DNA of 64,000 bases from Cohnella nanjingensis (lineage in GTDB: Bacteria > Bacillota > Bacilli > Paenibacillales > Paenibacillaceae), in the NCBI RefSeq assembly GCF_014212125.1, contig NZ_JACJVP010000011.1, positions 248,001 through 312,000 of the forward strand, in the 5' to 3' direction. Below the pieces are notes generated by a model. That model did not search any database. It was not told the origin of the DNA and saw nothing but the letters and a program-made list of their open reading frames with translations. Below, piece after piece: positions 8,310 to 17,182 of the stretch. A program made the position numbers and the translations under genes. Numbering within the stretch: the first letter of the stretch is position 1; every line of letters begins with the position of its first letter.

Positions 8310-9698
8310 CTAGGAAAGGGTTGGAAAACGCAAAACGAACGCCGCGCCGCCGCCCGGATCGTTATGGGCCGAAATGCGGCCGCGGCACCGCTCGACGATG
8401 GCGCGGGAAATGGCGAGGCCGAGCCCCGTCTCTCCGTTCTTTCCTTTCGCAAACCGCTGGAAAAGCTGGGGCAATAACGGTTCGGGAATCCCTTCGCCGT
8501 CGTCTGCGATTCCGATGTCGATCCCTTCTGCGTCGGCAGAAGTTTGGATGGTAATCGTTTCCTTGGCATATCGAGCCGCGTTGCCGAGGATGTTGATGAG
8601 CGCTTGCAGTACTTTCTCGCGGTCGGCATAGATCGACCACTCTTGGCCGTTGTCGAATCCGTTCATCTCGACCCGCAAGCCGTTCTTGACGAGCAGCGGA
8701 TCGATGCGCTCCAACGTCTCCGCGATCAATTCCTGCACCGGGACGCGGTCCATATGGAAGATGCCTTCTTCGCTTTCCAGCTTGGCGAGAAGAATCATTT
8801 CCGTCACGATTTTTTTCAACCGTTCGCATTCCTTGACGATGGTATCCAAACCTTTAACGGCATGATCCCCCGTAAAGATGCCGTCCTTGATGCCCTCGGC
8901 GTAACCTTGAATGGACATGAGCGGCGTCTTCAACTCGTGTGAGGCATTTTGGAAAAACTGCTTCTGCGTGTGCTGGTATTTATCCAATTCGCCGGCGAGA
9001 TCGTAGACGGCCTTCGCGACATCTCCGATCTCGCCTCCCGTTTCAATCAACCGGACTTCGGAGAAACGGCGTTTCTCCACCTTGTTCAATTCCTTCTTCA
9101 AATCCCCGAGGGGTTTGACGAGTCTCCTCGTGATGAGCATGCTCAGCAGAAAAGCGACGATCCCGCCGACGGACAGGATGATCATCAACCGTTTAAACAA
9201 GGCGAGCTGCATCGCTTTGATCTTGCTTAGCGGGGTTGCCATGACGGCCGTGACCGCCTGCCCGTCCAGTTCGATGCTTGGGCTTGTCGTTAACGTTTCG
9301 ACGATATATCGATCGTCTTTTCCTTGCCAGATTCCTCCCGAGCTGGGGATGCCTTTCATTGATAAGTCCACCAGTTCCGTCGTTGCTTCGCCGGACAGGG
9401 TACTGTAGACGACTTTCTCCCCGGGCGCGATCAGTACCGCGTTCGTGATCCCGGCAGCAGGGATCGTCTTGGCGACGGGCTGCACATTCGATTCTTGCAC
9501 CGGTTTCTGCGACTCCGTATCTAGCAACGGCATGACCGGTGATAGATTCATCAGCAAGCTGGCTTGGTCACGCATCTCTTTCCGTTGGTTGTCCACCAAA
9601 TTATCGAGCAGCAGCGGATAAATCAGAACCGCCGTAATCGCCAAAATACATAGCAGCAGCAAGGCAAAAGAAAGATGAAGCCGATAAATCATTTTCAT
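8310..9698 (-). CDS. Sensor histidine kinase (HAMP/HisKA/HATPase)
   Basis: 462 residues. TM1 is about residues 9-31, an extracellular sensor about 32-165, TM2 about 170-190, then HAMP about 190-243, HisKA with ASHELKTPLMS (phosphorylated His254) and an HATPase domain with DDGEGIPE and GLGLAIS. It starts one base after the upstream regulator stop, so the two are cotranscribed and likely partners. The pair is divergent from the permease/adaptor cassette at 10594-14910, which it may control. The signal is unknown. Confidence 0.9.
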   Translation of the reverse strand: MKMIYRLHLSFALLLLCILAITAVLIYPLLLDNLVDNQRKEMRDQASLLMNLSPVMPLLDTESQKPVQESNVQPVAKTIPAAGITNAVLIAPGEKVVYSTLSGEATTELVDLSMKGIPSSGGIWQGKDDRYIVETLTTSPSIELDGQAVTAVMATPLSKIKAMQLALFKRLMIILSVGGIVAFLLSMLITRRLVKPLGDLKKELNKVEKRRFSEVRLIETGGEIGDVAKAVYDLAGELDKYQHTQKQFFQNASHELKTPLMSIQGYAEGIKDGIFTGDHAVKGLDTIVKECERLKKIVTEMILLAKLESEEGIFHMDRVPVQELIAETLERIDPLLVKNGLRVEMNGFDNGQEWSIYADREKVLQALINILGNAARYAKETITIQTSADAEGIDIGIADDGEGIPEPLLPQLFQRFAKGKNGETGLGLAISRAIVERCRGRISAHNDPGGGAAFVLRFPTLS

Positions 9699-9699
9699 C

Positions 9700-10413
9700 T
9701 TAGGGTCCCGTCCTTTCCATTCGCAGCCGATAGCCGTGTCCCCAGACGGTATCGACCGGAAGCTCCTTTATTTTTCTCCGCAGCCGTTTCACCAGATCGT
9801 CGATCGCCCGGTCGCTGCCGTAATAATTGTCTCCCCAAATCAACGTAAGCAGCTCGTCCCGCGTGAACGCCCGATTCGGCTGTTCGGACAACGTCTGCAG
9901 CAGTTTAAATTCCTTCAGCGTCATTTCGACTTCCTCCCCGCGCCAGAATACGCGCCGTTCCTCCAAGACGAGCCGCAGGTCGCCAGCTTCGATCGCCGTA
10001 TGTCCGGGCTGCGAAGGGACGGGATTCTCCATAGCTTGGCGAATCGAGCCGACCCGATGGAACAAGCGGTTCACGCGCGCGACCAATTCCCTCGGGCTGA
10101 ACGGCTTCGTCAAGTAATCGTCGCCGCCGAGCTCGATCCCGAGGATGCGGTCGACTTCTTCATCCCGCGCCGAGATCATGACGATCGGCACTTCCGCCTC
10201 TTTGCGGAATAACCGGCACAGCTCGAAGCCGTTCATCCCCGGAAGCATGATGTCGAGAATCCACATGTCGGGCGGATCGTTCTTCCACAGCTCCAACGCG
10301 GATTCCCCCGTCGACAACGCCATCGTTCGGTATCCTTCTTTATTCAAATAAGCCTCCACGATTTCCCGGATCTGGGCATCGTCGTCGACTACGGCGATTT
10401 GATAGGACTTCAT
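9700..10413 (-). CDS. OmpR/PhoB-type response regulator
   Basis: 237 residues. The receiver has the VVDDDAQ acidic cluster, phosphoacceptor Asp54 in WILDIMLPG and the conserved Lys in YLTKPFSPRE. A winged-helix DNA-binding domain follows (about 140-235). I use ATG 10413, with AGGAGG at 10421-10426 seven bases upstream, rather than an earlier in-frame codon that adds 23 unrelated residues. It is the first gene of a two-gene operon with the kinase and lies head to head with the permease cassette; the 180-base space between them would hold both promoters. Confidence 0.91.
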   Translation of the reverse strand: MKSYQIAVVDDDAQIREIVEAYLNKEGYRTMALSTGESALELWKNDPPDMWILDIMLPGMNGFELCRLFRKEAEVPIVMISARDEEVDRILGIELGGDDYLTKPFSPRELVARVNRLFHRVGSIRQAMENPVPSQPGHTAIEAGDLRLVLEERRVFWRGEEVEMTLKEFKLLQTLSEQPNRAFTRDELLTLIWGDNYYGSDRAIDDLVKRLRRKIKELPVDTVWGHGYRLRMERTGP

Positions 10414-10593
10414 GCTCCAACCTCCTAACCTTAACGAGATCGATTTTAGCACAAAAGATTCGGCTGCGGCCCGATTCCACACTTTTTACACAGCTCTTCC
10501 AAATTTACTACCCGAATTTGTTTGTACACTATTCGACGTAAGCAAAGCCGTTCCGCGCAGATCGATTGCCGGCTCTCGATTGGAGGTTTCTTC

Positions 10594-11460
10594 ATGAAAT
10601 TGCACCGCCTGGCCCGCAGGGAGCTTCTGGCTGCCCTTGGTTTTCTGGCTCCGAGCCTGGCCGGATTTTCCGTCTTCTATCTCATTCCGTTCGGCCAGAG
10701 CGTCCTGAACTCGTTCCAGGATCGTCTTGGCGGAAGCTTCACGTTGTCCAACTACAAGGAACTGCTCCTTAGTTCCTCGTTTCAGAAAGCGGCGTCCAAC
10801 ACGTTCTGGTTCACCGCGATCAGCGTGCCGATCCTCGTCGCCGTATCGCTCATGCTGGCGTTGCTCTTGAATCAGCGGGTATTCATCCGGAACTGGCTTC
10901 GCACCGCTTATGTCCTGCCGCTTGTGGTGCCGGTCGCTTCCATCGTGCTTGTCTGGCAGATCCTCTTCGATTGGAACGGCGCATTAAACGCCGTTTTGCA
11001 GCATTTCGGCCATAGCCGCCACGACTGGATGAAATCCGAATGGGCCGGCTTTGTGATCGTGCTGGTCTATGTATGGAAAAACATCGGATACAACGTCATC
11101 CTGTTCCTGGCCGGCTTGCAGAACATTCCGGATCCATATTATGAAATCGCCGATCTGGAAGGGGCCGGCTCCGTTCGCAAGCTGTTCGGAATTACGCTCA
11201 CGTATTTGACGCCGACGACGTTTCTGGTCGTGCTCATGTCCGTGCTGAATTCGTTCAAGGTGTTCCGCGAGACGTATCTCGTTGCCGGCGCTTACCCGCA
11301 CGACCGCATCTATATGATGCAGCATTACATGAACAATATGTTTTTGTCTCTCGATATCCAGAAAGTTTCGTCCGCGGCGGTGTTCATGGCGCTTTGCATT
11401 ACGGCGCTCGTGCTCGTCCTGTTCCGTACGGAGCGGATTTTCCGCTCTTATATGGAGTAA
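10594..11460 (+). CDS. Carbohydrate ABC importer permease (MalF-like, CUT1)
   Basis: 288 residues with six predicted membrane helices. The cytoplasmic EAA loop reads YEIADLEGAGSVRKLF, the ATPase-docking motif of binding-protein-dependent importers. ATG 10594 is chosen because GGAGG at 10582-10586 lies seven bases upstream. It is first in a four-gene cassette with a second permease, an HlyD-like adaptor and a lipoprotein binding protein. No ATP-binding subunit is encoded nearby, so a shared MsmX-type ATPase is expected. Substrate unknown. Confidence 0.85.
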   Translation: MKLHRLARRELLAALGFLAPSLAGFSVFYLIPFGQSVLNSFQDRLGGSFTLSNYKELLLSSSFQKAASNTFWFTAISVPILVAVSLMLALLLNQRVFIRNWLRTAYVLPLVVPVASIVLVWQILFDWNGALNAVLQHFGHSRHDWMKSEWAGFVIVLVYVWKNIGYNVILFLAGLQNIPDPYYEIADLEGAGSVRKLFGITLTYLTPTTFLVVLMSVLNSFKVFRETYLVAGAYPHDRIYMMQHYMNNMFLSLDIQKVSSAAVFMALCITALVLVLFRTERIFRSYME

Positions 11461-11482
11461 GCGCAAGAAAGAGGGGAATGAC

Positions 11483-12340
11483 GTGAAAAAGGAATGGGTC
11501 ACACCGCTGTTGCGCTCGTTGCTGCTGATGGCCGTCGCCGTTCTGCTGCTGATGCCCGTCGTCTTGACCGTCGTCAGTTCCTTCATGACGGAGCGGGAAA
11601 TAGCGGCGAATTACGGCATGCTAGGCAAAACCGACACAAGCGTATTCGTCAATCTCAAATGGATTCCCGACTGGGTGTCGTTCCAGCAATACAACAAAGT
11701 ATTGATCGCGACGCCGAAATTTCTGTACCTGTTCTGGAATTCCGTATATCTGGTGGCTCCCATCATCATCGGACAAGCGTCGGTAGCCACGCTCGCCGCG
11801 TTCGCGTTCGGAAAGCTGGTCTTTCCGGGCAGGGAAGGATTGTTCTTCCTTTACTTGATGACGATGCTGATGCCGTTCCAGGTGACGCTCGTGCCCAACT
11901 ATTTGATGGCCGATCGGCTGGGTCTCCTGAATCACCCCGGCTCCATCATCTTGCCCGGCGTGTTCGGCGCCTTCGGCGTGTTTTTGCTGCGGCAATTCAT
12001 GCTCCACATCCATTCGGCTTATATCGAAGCGGCCAAAATGGACGGGGCGGGATACTTGCGCATCTTCCTATCGGTTGCGCTGCCGATGGTGAAGCCGGGC
12101 ATCGCCGCACTCCTAGTGCTCTTGTTCGTCGACTATTGGAACATGGTCGAGCAGCCGCTTATTTTTCTGCAGGACGCCGCGATGCAGCCGCTTTCGGTCT
12201 TCCTCTCCCGCCTCCAGAAAGAGGAGTTCGGCGTCTCGTTTGCCGTCTCGGTTGTCTATATGATGCCTATGGTGCTCCTGTTCTTAAGCGCCGAACGGTA
12301 TTTTATCGAAGGAATCCAGCTTTCCGGCGTGAAAGGCTGA
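11483..12340 (+). CDS. Carbohydrate ABC importer permease (MalG-like, CUT1)
   Basis: 285 residues, six predicted membrane helices, EAA loop EAAKMDGAGYLRIF and the C-terminal pattern FIEGIQLSGVKG typical of MalG-like permeases. It starts at GTG 11483 with a GAGGGG ribosome site. It pairs with the preceding permease to form the membrane channel. Substrate unknown; ATPase not encoded here. Confidence 0.85.
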   Translation: MKKEWVTPLLRSLLLMAVAVLLLMPVVLTVVSSFMTEREIAANYGMLGKTDTSVFVNLKWIPDWVSFQQYNKVLIATPKFLYLFWNSVYLVAPIIIGQASVATLAAFAFGKLVFPGREGLFFLYLMTMLMPFQVTLVPNYLMADRLGLLNHPGSIILPGVFGAFGVFLLRQFMLHIHSAYIEAAKMDGAGYLRIFLSVALPMVKPGIAALLVLLFVDYWNMVEQPLIFLQDAAMQPLSVFLSRLQKEEFGVSFAVSVVYMMPMVLLFLSAERYFIEGIQLSGVKG

Positions 12341-12359
12341 GCGAAAGGAGATTGGCTAC

Positions 12360-13505
12360 ATGGCACTGCGAAGACAACGAATGGCCGGCCTGGCATTGGT
12401 GGCGTTCCTCCTCGTATTGGCGGGGTTGACGTTGTTCAGCCAAACGCTTCAAACCGCCTTGCTGCCCAAAGTGGCGACGGCGAAGCCCGAAAATAAAAAG
12501 TTGGCCCATCGCATCGAAGGCAGCGGCCTGATCGCGCCGCGCAAGCAAGTCGAGTTAAACAGCGACAGCGGCTGGAAAGTGGCGAAAGTGCACGTCCGTA
12601 ATGAGGACCAAGTCAAGAAGGGCCAGGTGCTCGTGACGTTCGACGGAACGGAGGCGCAGCAGCAGCTTCTCGATGCGGAAGACGAGCTGAAGAAACGGAA
12701 TTTGAATCGGGAGCTGCTGCAAGAACAGTTCATGGCCGCCCAGCGAACAGAAGACGAGGAGATGATTCGCAAAGCGAAACGCGACTTGGAATTGGATCGG
12801 CTGGACCGGGACATCGCGATGCGGAGAATCGAAACGCTGCGCAAAAATCTGGCGCAAAAACGCACGTTGACAGCGCCTGTGAACGGCAAAGTGGCGAATC
12901 TGCAAGCCCAGGAAGGCATGAGCGTTCCCCAAGGACAGCCGGTGCTGACGCTGGTGAAAACCGGCGAGGGGTTCCAATTCACCTTCACGTTGGATAAAGA
13001 GTCCGCTGATTTGATGAGAAAAAACGAGAAGGTGACGGTTAACGTGAATGGAGATAAGCCCCGGCAGATCGAAGGAACAGTCGTCGAAATGAAGGACGCC
13101 TCCCAGGGAGGCGGAGGCGGAGGGTCTGAAAACAAACCGGGCATGGATAACGGCAATCCGGACGGAGGCGCCAAGGCTCAAAAAACGATCGTCGTCTACG
13201 TGTCGGGGGACGGTCTGCAAGGAGGTGAGTCAGCCAGCGTTAACTTGGAGAAGCCGTTCAAAGAGCAGGGGCTCGTCATCAGCAAAAAGTGGCTTAAAAA
13301 AGACGGGTCCGGAAGCTACGTATTCGTCGTTCGCGAGAAGCGAAGCTCGCTCGGCAACACGTACACGGTCCAGAAGGCTTACGTGAAGACAGGGAACGGG
13401 AACGACGAGGAGATCGTCGTGCTCGGAGGCGTTTACCTGGACGAAGAAATTGTGACGGAGTCGAGCGAACCGCTGCAGGCAGGCAATCGGGTTCGATTAA
13501 ATTGA
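12360..13505 (+). CDS. HlyD/RND-type membrane-fusion (periplasmic adaptor) protein
   Basis: 381 residues with an N-terminal membrane anchor (about 9-31), a beta-barrel/lipoyl half (about 40-95), a charged coiled-coil hairpin (about 95-165), the returning lipoyl half with LTAPVNGKV, a low-complexity Gly-rich insert (about 245-275) and a C-terminal beta domain. AAAGGAG lies 9 bases before ATG 12360. Adaptors normally serve exporters (HlyD, MacA, RND), so sitting 19 bases after an importer permease is unusual. It might act with the cassette permeases, or with the RND pump at 25278, which has no adaptor of its own. Confidence 0.82.
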   Translation: MALRRQRMAGLALVAFLLVLAGLTLFSQTLQTALLPKVATAKPENKKLAHRIEGSGLIAPRKQVELNSDSGWKVAKVHVRNEDQVKKGQVLVTFDGTEAQQQLLDAEDELKKRNLNRELLQEQFMAAQRTEDEEMIRKAKRDLELDRLDRDIAMRRIETLRKNLAQKRTLTAPVNGKVANLQAQEGMSVPQGQPVLTLVKTGEGFQFTFTLDKESADLMRKNEKVTVNVNGDKPRQIEGTVVEMKDASQGGGGGGSENKPGMDNGNPDGGAKAQKTIVVYVSGDGLQGGESASVNLEKPFKEQGLVISKKWLKKDGSGSYVFVVREKRSSLGNTYTVQKAYVKTGNGNDEEIVVLGGVYLDEEIVTESSEPLQAGNRVRLN

Positions 13506-13518
13506 GAGGATGATTGAT

Positions 13519-14910
13519 ATGAAAAAAATAGGGTTCATCATGATGCTGTCCATTGTTCTGATATTATCCGCTTGTACCGGCAACAACGGAGGCGAGACCA
13601 AAGGCAATCCCCAAGGCGAATCCGCCGGTGAACACTCAGGCGAGACGAAAGGGGAGACGAAGGGCGAAACGAAGAGCGGCAAAAAAACCGTCGTCTTATC
13701 TGTCATGATGAATAATCGTTTCTTTGAAACCGCAGCGCGTAAATTTGAGAACAAGCATCCGGATATTCACATCGAAATCAAGGAATACAAGGCGTCTGAG
13801 GATGGGGGAGGCGGTATGTCCATGCAAGCCATCTCGCTTGCAGACGTGGAAAAGTACGTTCAATCGGTGACAACGCAGGTTCTTTCCGGCAAAGGACCCG
13901 ATCTTATCCTCATGAGTGAATTGCCGCAGGACAAATTCGTAGCCAAAAAACTGCTGGTTGATCTGAACGATCTATTTTCCAAGATCAGTTCGATCGATCG
14001 AAAGGCGTTGTACGCTAACATATTGGAGGCATCCAAGGACGGAGATGGCCTGTATGCCGTGCCGCTTTCCTTTTCGCTAGACCTGTTTTTAGGAAATACC
14101 GAGATGTTGAAGAAGGCAAATCTTTCAGTCGACCATTATCAATCATGGAGCTGGAACGAATTCAAGGATGTTGCCCAAAAGTTGAAACAAAGCAATCCCG
14201 AAACTTACGCTGACTTGGACCCAACGTCGCTGCTCCTGGATTTTATGGAGGACAAATACGTAGAGCTGGTCGGCCAAGGCAAGCCGAACTTCGACTCGGA
14301 TCTGTTCCGCAATATGCTGAAGGAAATTAAGTCGATGTATGACGAAGGCTTGCTCAGCGAAGGAATGACGTTCGCTGACAACAAAGCGGCATTTCGAATG
14401 TCGGGTATATACGGCCTCGAGCAAGCGCTGACGATGCCTGAGGGGATGGACTATTACCAGAAGCCGAGCGCGGCGGGAGATCAGAAAGGTGCACCGTTCA
14501 AGGCCAGTTACAGCTTGGGGATCAACAGCAAATCCGAAGTTCAACAGGAAGCATGGGAATTTATCTCGTTCTTGCTTTCGGACGAAATGCAAGAGGATCC
14601 GAATCTCATAGGAGTGCCGATCAATAAAGCCGTAGCCGAAAAAAGATTGCAGGAAATTTTGCAAAAAATCGAGAATGGAACGCTGGAAACGATGATGCCG
14701 AAAGACATGCTGCCGAGTGTCGAAACGGTGAAACAACGGATTGAAGCGATCGAGCGGATGATCCCGAAGTCGGATTTCCGCAGATTCAGCGATATGAAGG
14801 TGCTAACGATCGCGATGGAGGAGTTCAATAGCTTCATGAGCGGGCAGAAATCCGCGGAAGACGTCAGCAAGCTGATCCAGAACCGCGTGAAGACGTATTT
14901 GAATGAGTAA
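13519..14910 (+). CDS. Extracellular solute-binding lipoprotein, ABC importer family 1
   Basis: 463 residues. A lipoprotein signal peptide ends in the lipobox LSAC, followed by a Gly/Glu/Lys linker with tandem GETK repeats, then a MalE-like two-lobe binding domain. ATG 13519 is used because GAGAGGA (13504-13510) is well spaced from it; ATG 13510 overlaps that site. Last gene of the permease/adaptor cassette. After the TAA the same frame continues for 20 more codons with an Ala/Pro/Lys-rich tail (see 14911-14973). Ligand unknown; sugar or oligosaccharide is the family expectation. Confidence 0.86.
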   Translation: MKKIGFIMMLSIVLILSACTGNNGGETKGNPQGESAGEHSGETKGETKGETKSGKKTVVLSVMMNNRFFETAARKFENKHPDIHIEIKEYKASEDGGGGMSMQAISLADVEKYVQSVTTQVLSGKGPDLILMSELPQDKFVAKKLLVDLNDLFSKISSIDRKALYANILEASKDGDGLYAVPLSFSLDLFLGNTEMLKKANLSVDHYQSWSWNEFKDVAQKLKQSNPETYADLDPTSLLLDFMEDKYVELVGQGKPNFDSDLFRNMLKEIKSMYDEGLLSEGMTFADNKAAFRMSGIYGLEQALTMPEGMDYYQKPSAAGDQKGAPFKASYSLGINSKSEVQQEAWEFISFLLSDEMQEDPNLIGVPINKAVAEKRLQEILQKIENGTLETMMPKDMLPSVETVKQRIEAIERMIPKSDFRRFSDMKVLTIAMEEFNSFMSGQKSAEDVSKLIQNRVKTYLNE

Positions 14911-14973
14911 CGAAAAAGAGCACCGGCCAAAAAAGCACCGGCCAAAACAGACAAGAAGAAAAAGAGCAAATAA
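14911..14973 (+). other. In-frame Lys-rich tail beyond the binding-protein stop
   Basis: Directly after the TAA at 14908-14910 the same frame stays open for 20 codons, reading RKRAPAKKAPAKTDKKKKSK, then TAA at 14971. The composition resembles a natural basic protein tail. It may mean a recent nonsense change, stop readthrough, or a base error. Confidence 0.4.
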
Positions 14974-14990
14974 GTTGCCGCAGGTTATTA

Positions 14991-15030
14991 AGAGCATCCA
15001 GGGAACCGTTCCTGGCTGCTCTTTCTTTTA
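14991..15030 (+). terminator. Rho-independent terminator of the permease/adaptor cassette
   Basis: Stem 14991-15002 (AGAGCA and CCAGG arms) pairs with 15011-15022, loop of about 8 bases, followed by a T-rich stretch. The remaining bases to 15182 are AT-rich and presumably hold the promoter of the next operon, but I see no convincing -35/-10 pair. Confidence 0.75.
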
Positions 15031-15182
15031 TGCGCTTTTCATCCTAAGATCACTTGATCTCCTTTCATAGCCGCACTCTCCCCATCACATCGGAATTAAA
15101 ATTAGTACCAAATTCATTTAATCCATTCCATTTTATTGATTGGGGTTGCGAGTATCATTAATGACATGACATAAAAAAAGGG

Positions 15183-16151
15183 ATGATGATCAAATTGAAA
15201 GCGGTTTTAGACAACGAAGACCTTGTCCAAATGAGCCGAAAAAACCGAAAAAATAGCTTCCTGCATGCCTTAAAAAGAGATTATCTGCTGTATGGACTCT
15301 TGCTATTGCCAATCGCGTATTTGATCATCTTTAAATATGCTCCCATATACGGCATTTTAATGGCATTTCAGGATTACAACATCTTTCAGGGAATCGGCGG
15401 GAGCGAGTGGGTTGGGCTTGACGTCTTCAAATTCATTTTTCACCAAAATAGCTTTTACCGCGCGCTTACCAACACACTTGTTCTAAACCTTCTGGATTTG
15501 GTAGCGGGTTTCCCGGCACCGATCATACTGGCCATTTTGTTGTTTGAAATCCGGTATGTGAAATTTAAAAAAGCAACCCAAACGGTTCTGTACTTGCCGC
15601 ACTTCTTGTCGTGGATCATTATCGGAGGCATGGTATATCTGATCTTTTCCTCGCACGGCATGGCGAATAACCTGTTAAATGCCCTTGGTTTGGGCAGCAT
15701 CGAGTTTCTTTCTCAAAAAACGAACTGGCTGATCATGTATGTCATTGTCGGGATCTGGCAAAATGCGGGATGGGGTACAATCCTATATTTAGCTGCAATG
15801 ACGGGGATCAATAGGGAGCTATTCGAGGCTTCAGATATTGATGGATGCAGCAGACTTCGTAAGATCTGGCATATTACTTTGCCTGGAATTAAGCATACCA
15901 TTATTATTTTGCTTATTCTCCAAATCGGAAGAATGGTGTCGATCGGGTTTGATCGGCCGTTCGTGATGGGAAATTCACTGGTAAGCGAATACTCCGATGT
16001 AATCAGTACGTTTGTGTACCGGGTAGGCATTGGCTCCGGGGATTTTTCGCAGGCAACGGCAGTCGGGCTATTTCAGTCTGTGGTAGGGTTGATATTTTTA
16101 GTGACAGCAAATTACATCGCTAAGAAAGTCGGCGAGCAGGGAATTTGGTAA
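15183..16151 (+). CDS. Carbohydrate ABC importer permease (LplB-like, CUT1)
   Basis: 322 residues with about six membrane helices after a basic N-terminus. The family pattern PIYGILMAFQDYN and the EAA loop FEASDIDGCSRLRKIW are present. The start is uncertain: ATG 15183 and ATG 15186 lie very close to the only purine-rich stretch, and TTG 15195 is also possible. It opens the five-gene unit permease, permease, lipoprotein, YesN-like regulator, YesM-like kinase, the usual Paenibacillus arrangement for complex-saccharide uptake. Confidence 0.87.
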   Translation: MMIKLKAVLDNEDLVQMSRKNRKNSFLHALKRDYLLYGLLLLPIAYLIIFKYAPIYGILMAFQDYNIFQGIGGSEWVGLDVFKFIFHQNSFYRALTNTLVLNLLDLVAGFPAPIILAILLFEIRYVKFKKATQTVLYLPHFLSWIIIGGMVYLIFSSHGMANNLLNALGLGSIEFLSQKTNWLIMYVIVGIWQNAGWGTILYLAAMTGINRELFEASDIDGCSRLRKIWHITLPGIKHTIIILLILQIGRMVSIGFDRPFVMGNSLVSEYSDVISTFVYRVGIGSGDFSQATAVGLFQSVVGLIFLVTANYIAKKVGEQGIW

Positions 16152-16165
16152 GGAGGGCGAGACTG

Positions 16166-17038
16166 TTGAGCAGCAAGCGAAAAATGAATGTGGCAGATAT
16201 CGTGATGATCTTCTTTCTTACCGGCGTAGCTATTACTTGTCTGGTTCCATTTCTATATATGATTGCTCTTTCTCTAAGCTCGAATAATGCGATTATTTCT
16301 CAGAAGGTTACCCTTTGGCCGGTAGAATTCACATTGGAAACCTATAAAACGATCTTAAGCGATACCGAAATGATTTATACATTGGGCTACACGATCGTGC
16401 TTACCGTTTTATATACATTCGCTTGCATGTTTTTAACGATATGCGCGGCGTATCCGCTTACAAAGAAAAGATTAAAAGGAAGAAACACGATCTTAACCCT
16501 GATGATCTTTACCATGTATTTTGGCGGAGGTTTAATACCTACCTACATTCTGGTAAAGAACCTGGCATTGACAAATACGATGATGGGCTTGATTTTGCCT
16601 GGTGCGATGAGCGTTTTCAATATGATTATTCTCAAAACCTTCTTTACAGAGCTTCCGGAAAACCTGGAAGAATCGGCAGCTATCGATGGCTGCAATGACC
16701 TGGGGATCCTTGTACGAATTGTTCTTCCGTTATCTTTGCCTGCGATCGCAACTTTAAGCCTCTTTTACGCGGTTGACAGATGGAACGGTTTCCAGGATGC
16801 GCTTTTTTATATCACCGATAAGCACTTGTTTCCGATGCAATTAAAGCTCTACCAAATCATTTCGGCCAATCAACAGTTAGATACCCAGCAAGGCGAGGGC
16901 AGCGTCGGCGCTTATATTGTTCCTGAGTCGCTGAAAGCTGCAAGCGTCATGTTTGCAACCGTTCCGATCCTGCTTGTTTACCCTAAACTTCAAAAATATT
17001 TTGTTGATGGCGTCATGACGGGGGCCATTAAGGGGTGA
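16166..17038 (+). CDS. Carbohydrate ABC importer permease (LplC/YtcP-like, CUT1)
   Basis: About 290 residues, six predicted membrane helices, EAA loop LEESAAIDGCNDLGIL and the typical end YFVDGVMTGAIKG. I place the start at TTG 16166, 9 bases after AAGGAGG (16150-16156); the longest frame begins at TTG 16145 and overlaps the upstream stop. It pairs with the LplB-like permease. No ATPase gene is nearby. Confidence 0.85.
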   Translation: MSSKRKMNVADIVMIFFLTGVAITCLVPFLYMIALSLSSNNAIISQKVTLWPVEFTLETYKTILSDTEMIYTLGYTIVLTVLYTFACMFLTICAAYPLTKKRLKGRNTILTLMIFTMYFGGGLIPTYILVKNLALTNTMMGLILPGAMSVFNMIILKTFFTELPENLEESAAIDGCNDLGILVRIVLPLSLPAIATLSLFYAVDRWNGFQDALFYITDKHLFPMQLKLYQIISANQQLDTQQGEGSVGAYIVPESLKAASVMFATVPILLVYPKLQKYFVDGVMTGAIKG

Positions 17039-17182
17039 TACCCCGGGTGATCCCTACAGGAAGGGGGTGAATACGCTGCCGATCAGGCAGGAATAGAAAA
17101 AGAAGCGACTTCGCTTCGGAGAGGCGCTCATACGAATGGCAGCGGGGTTTCAAAATGACTACGTGATGAAGGAAGGGTTAAC

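Noticed and set aside
13600-13680. Tandem GGNGARACGAAG-type repeats in the binding protein
   Set aside because: These only encode a flexible lipoprotein linker and need no separate repeat element.
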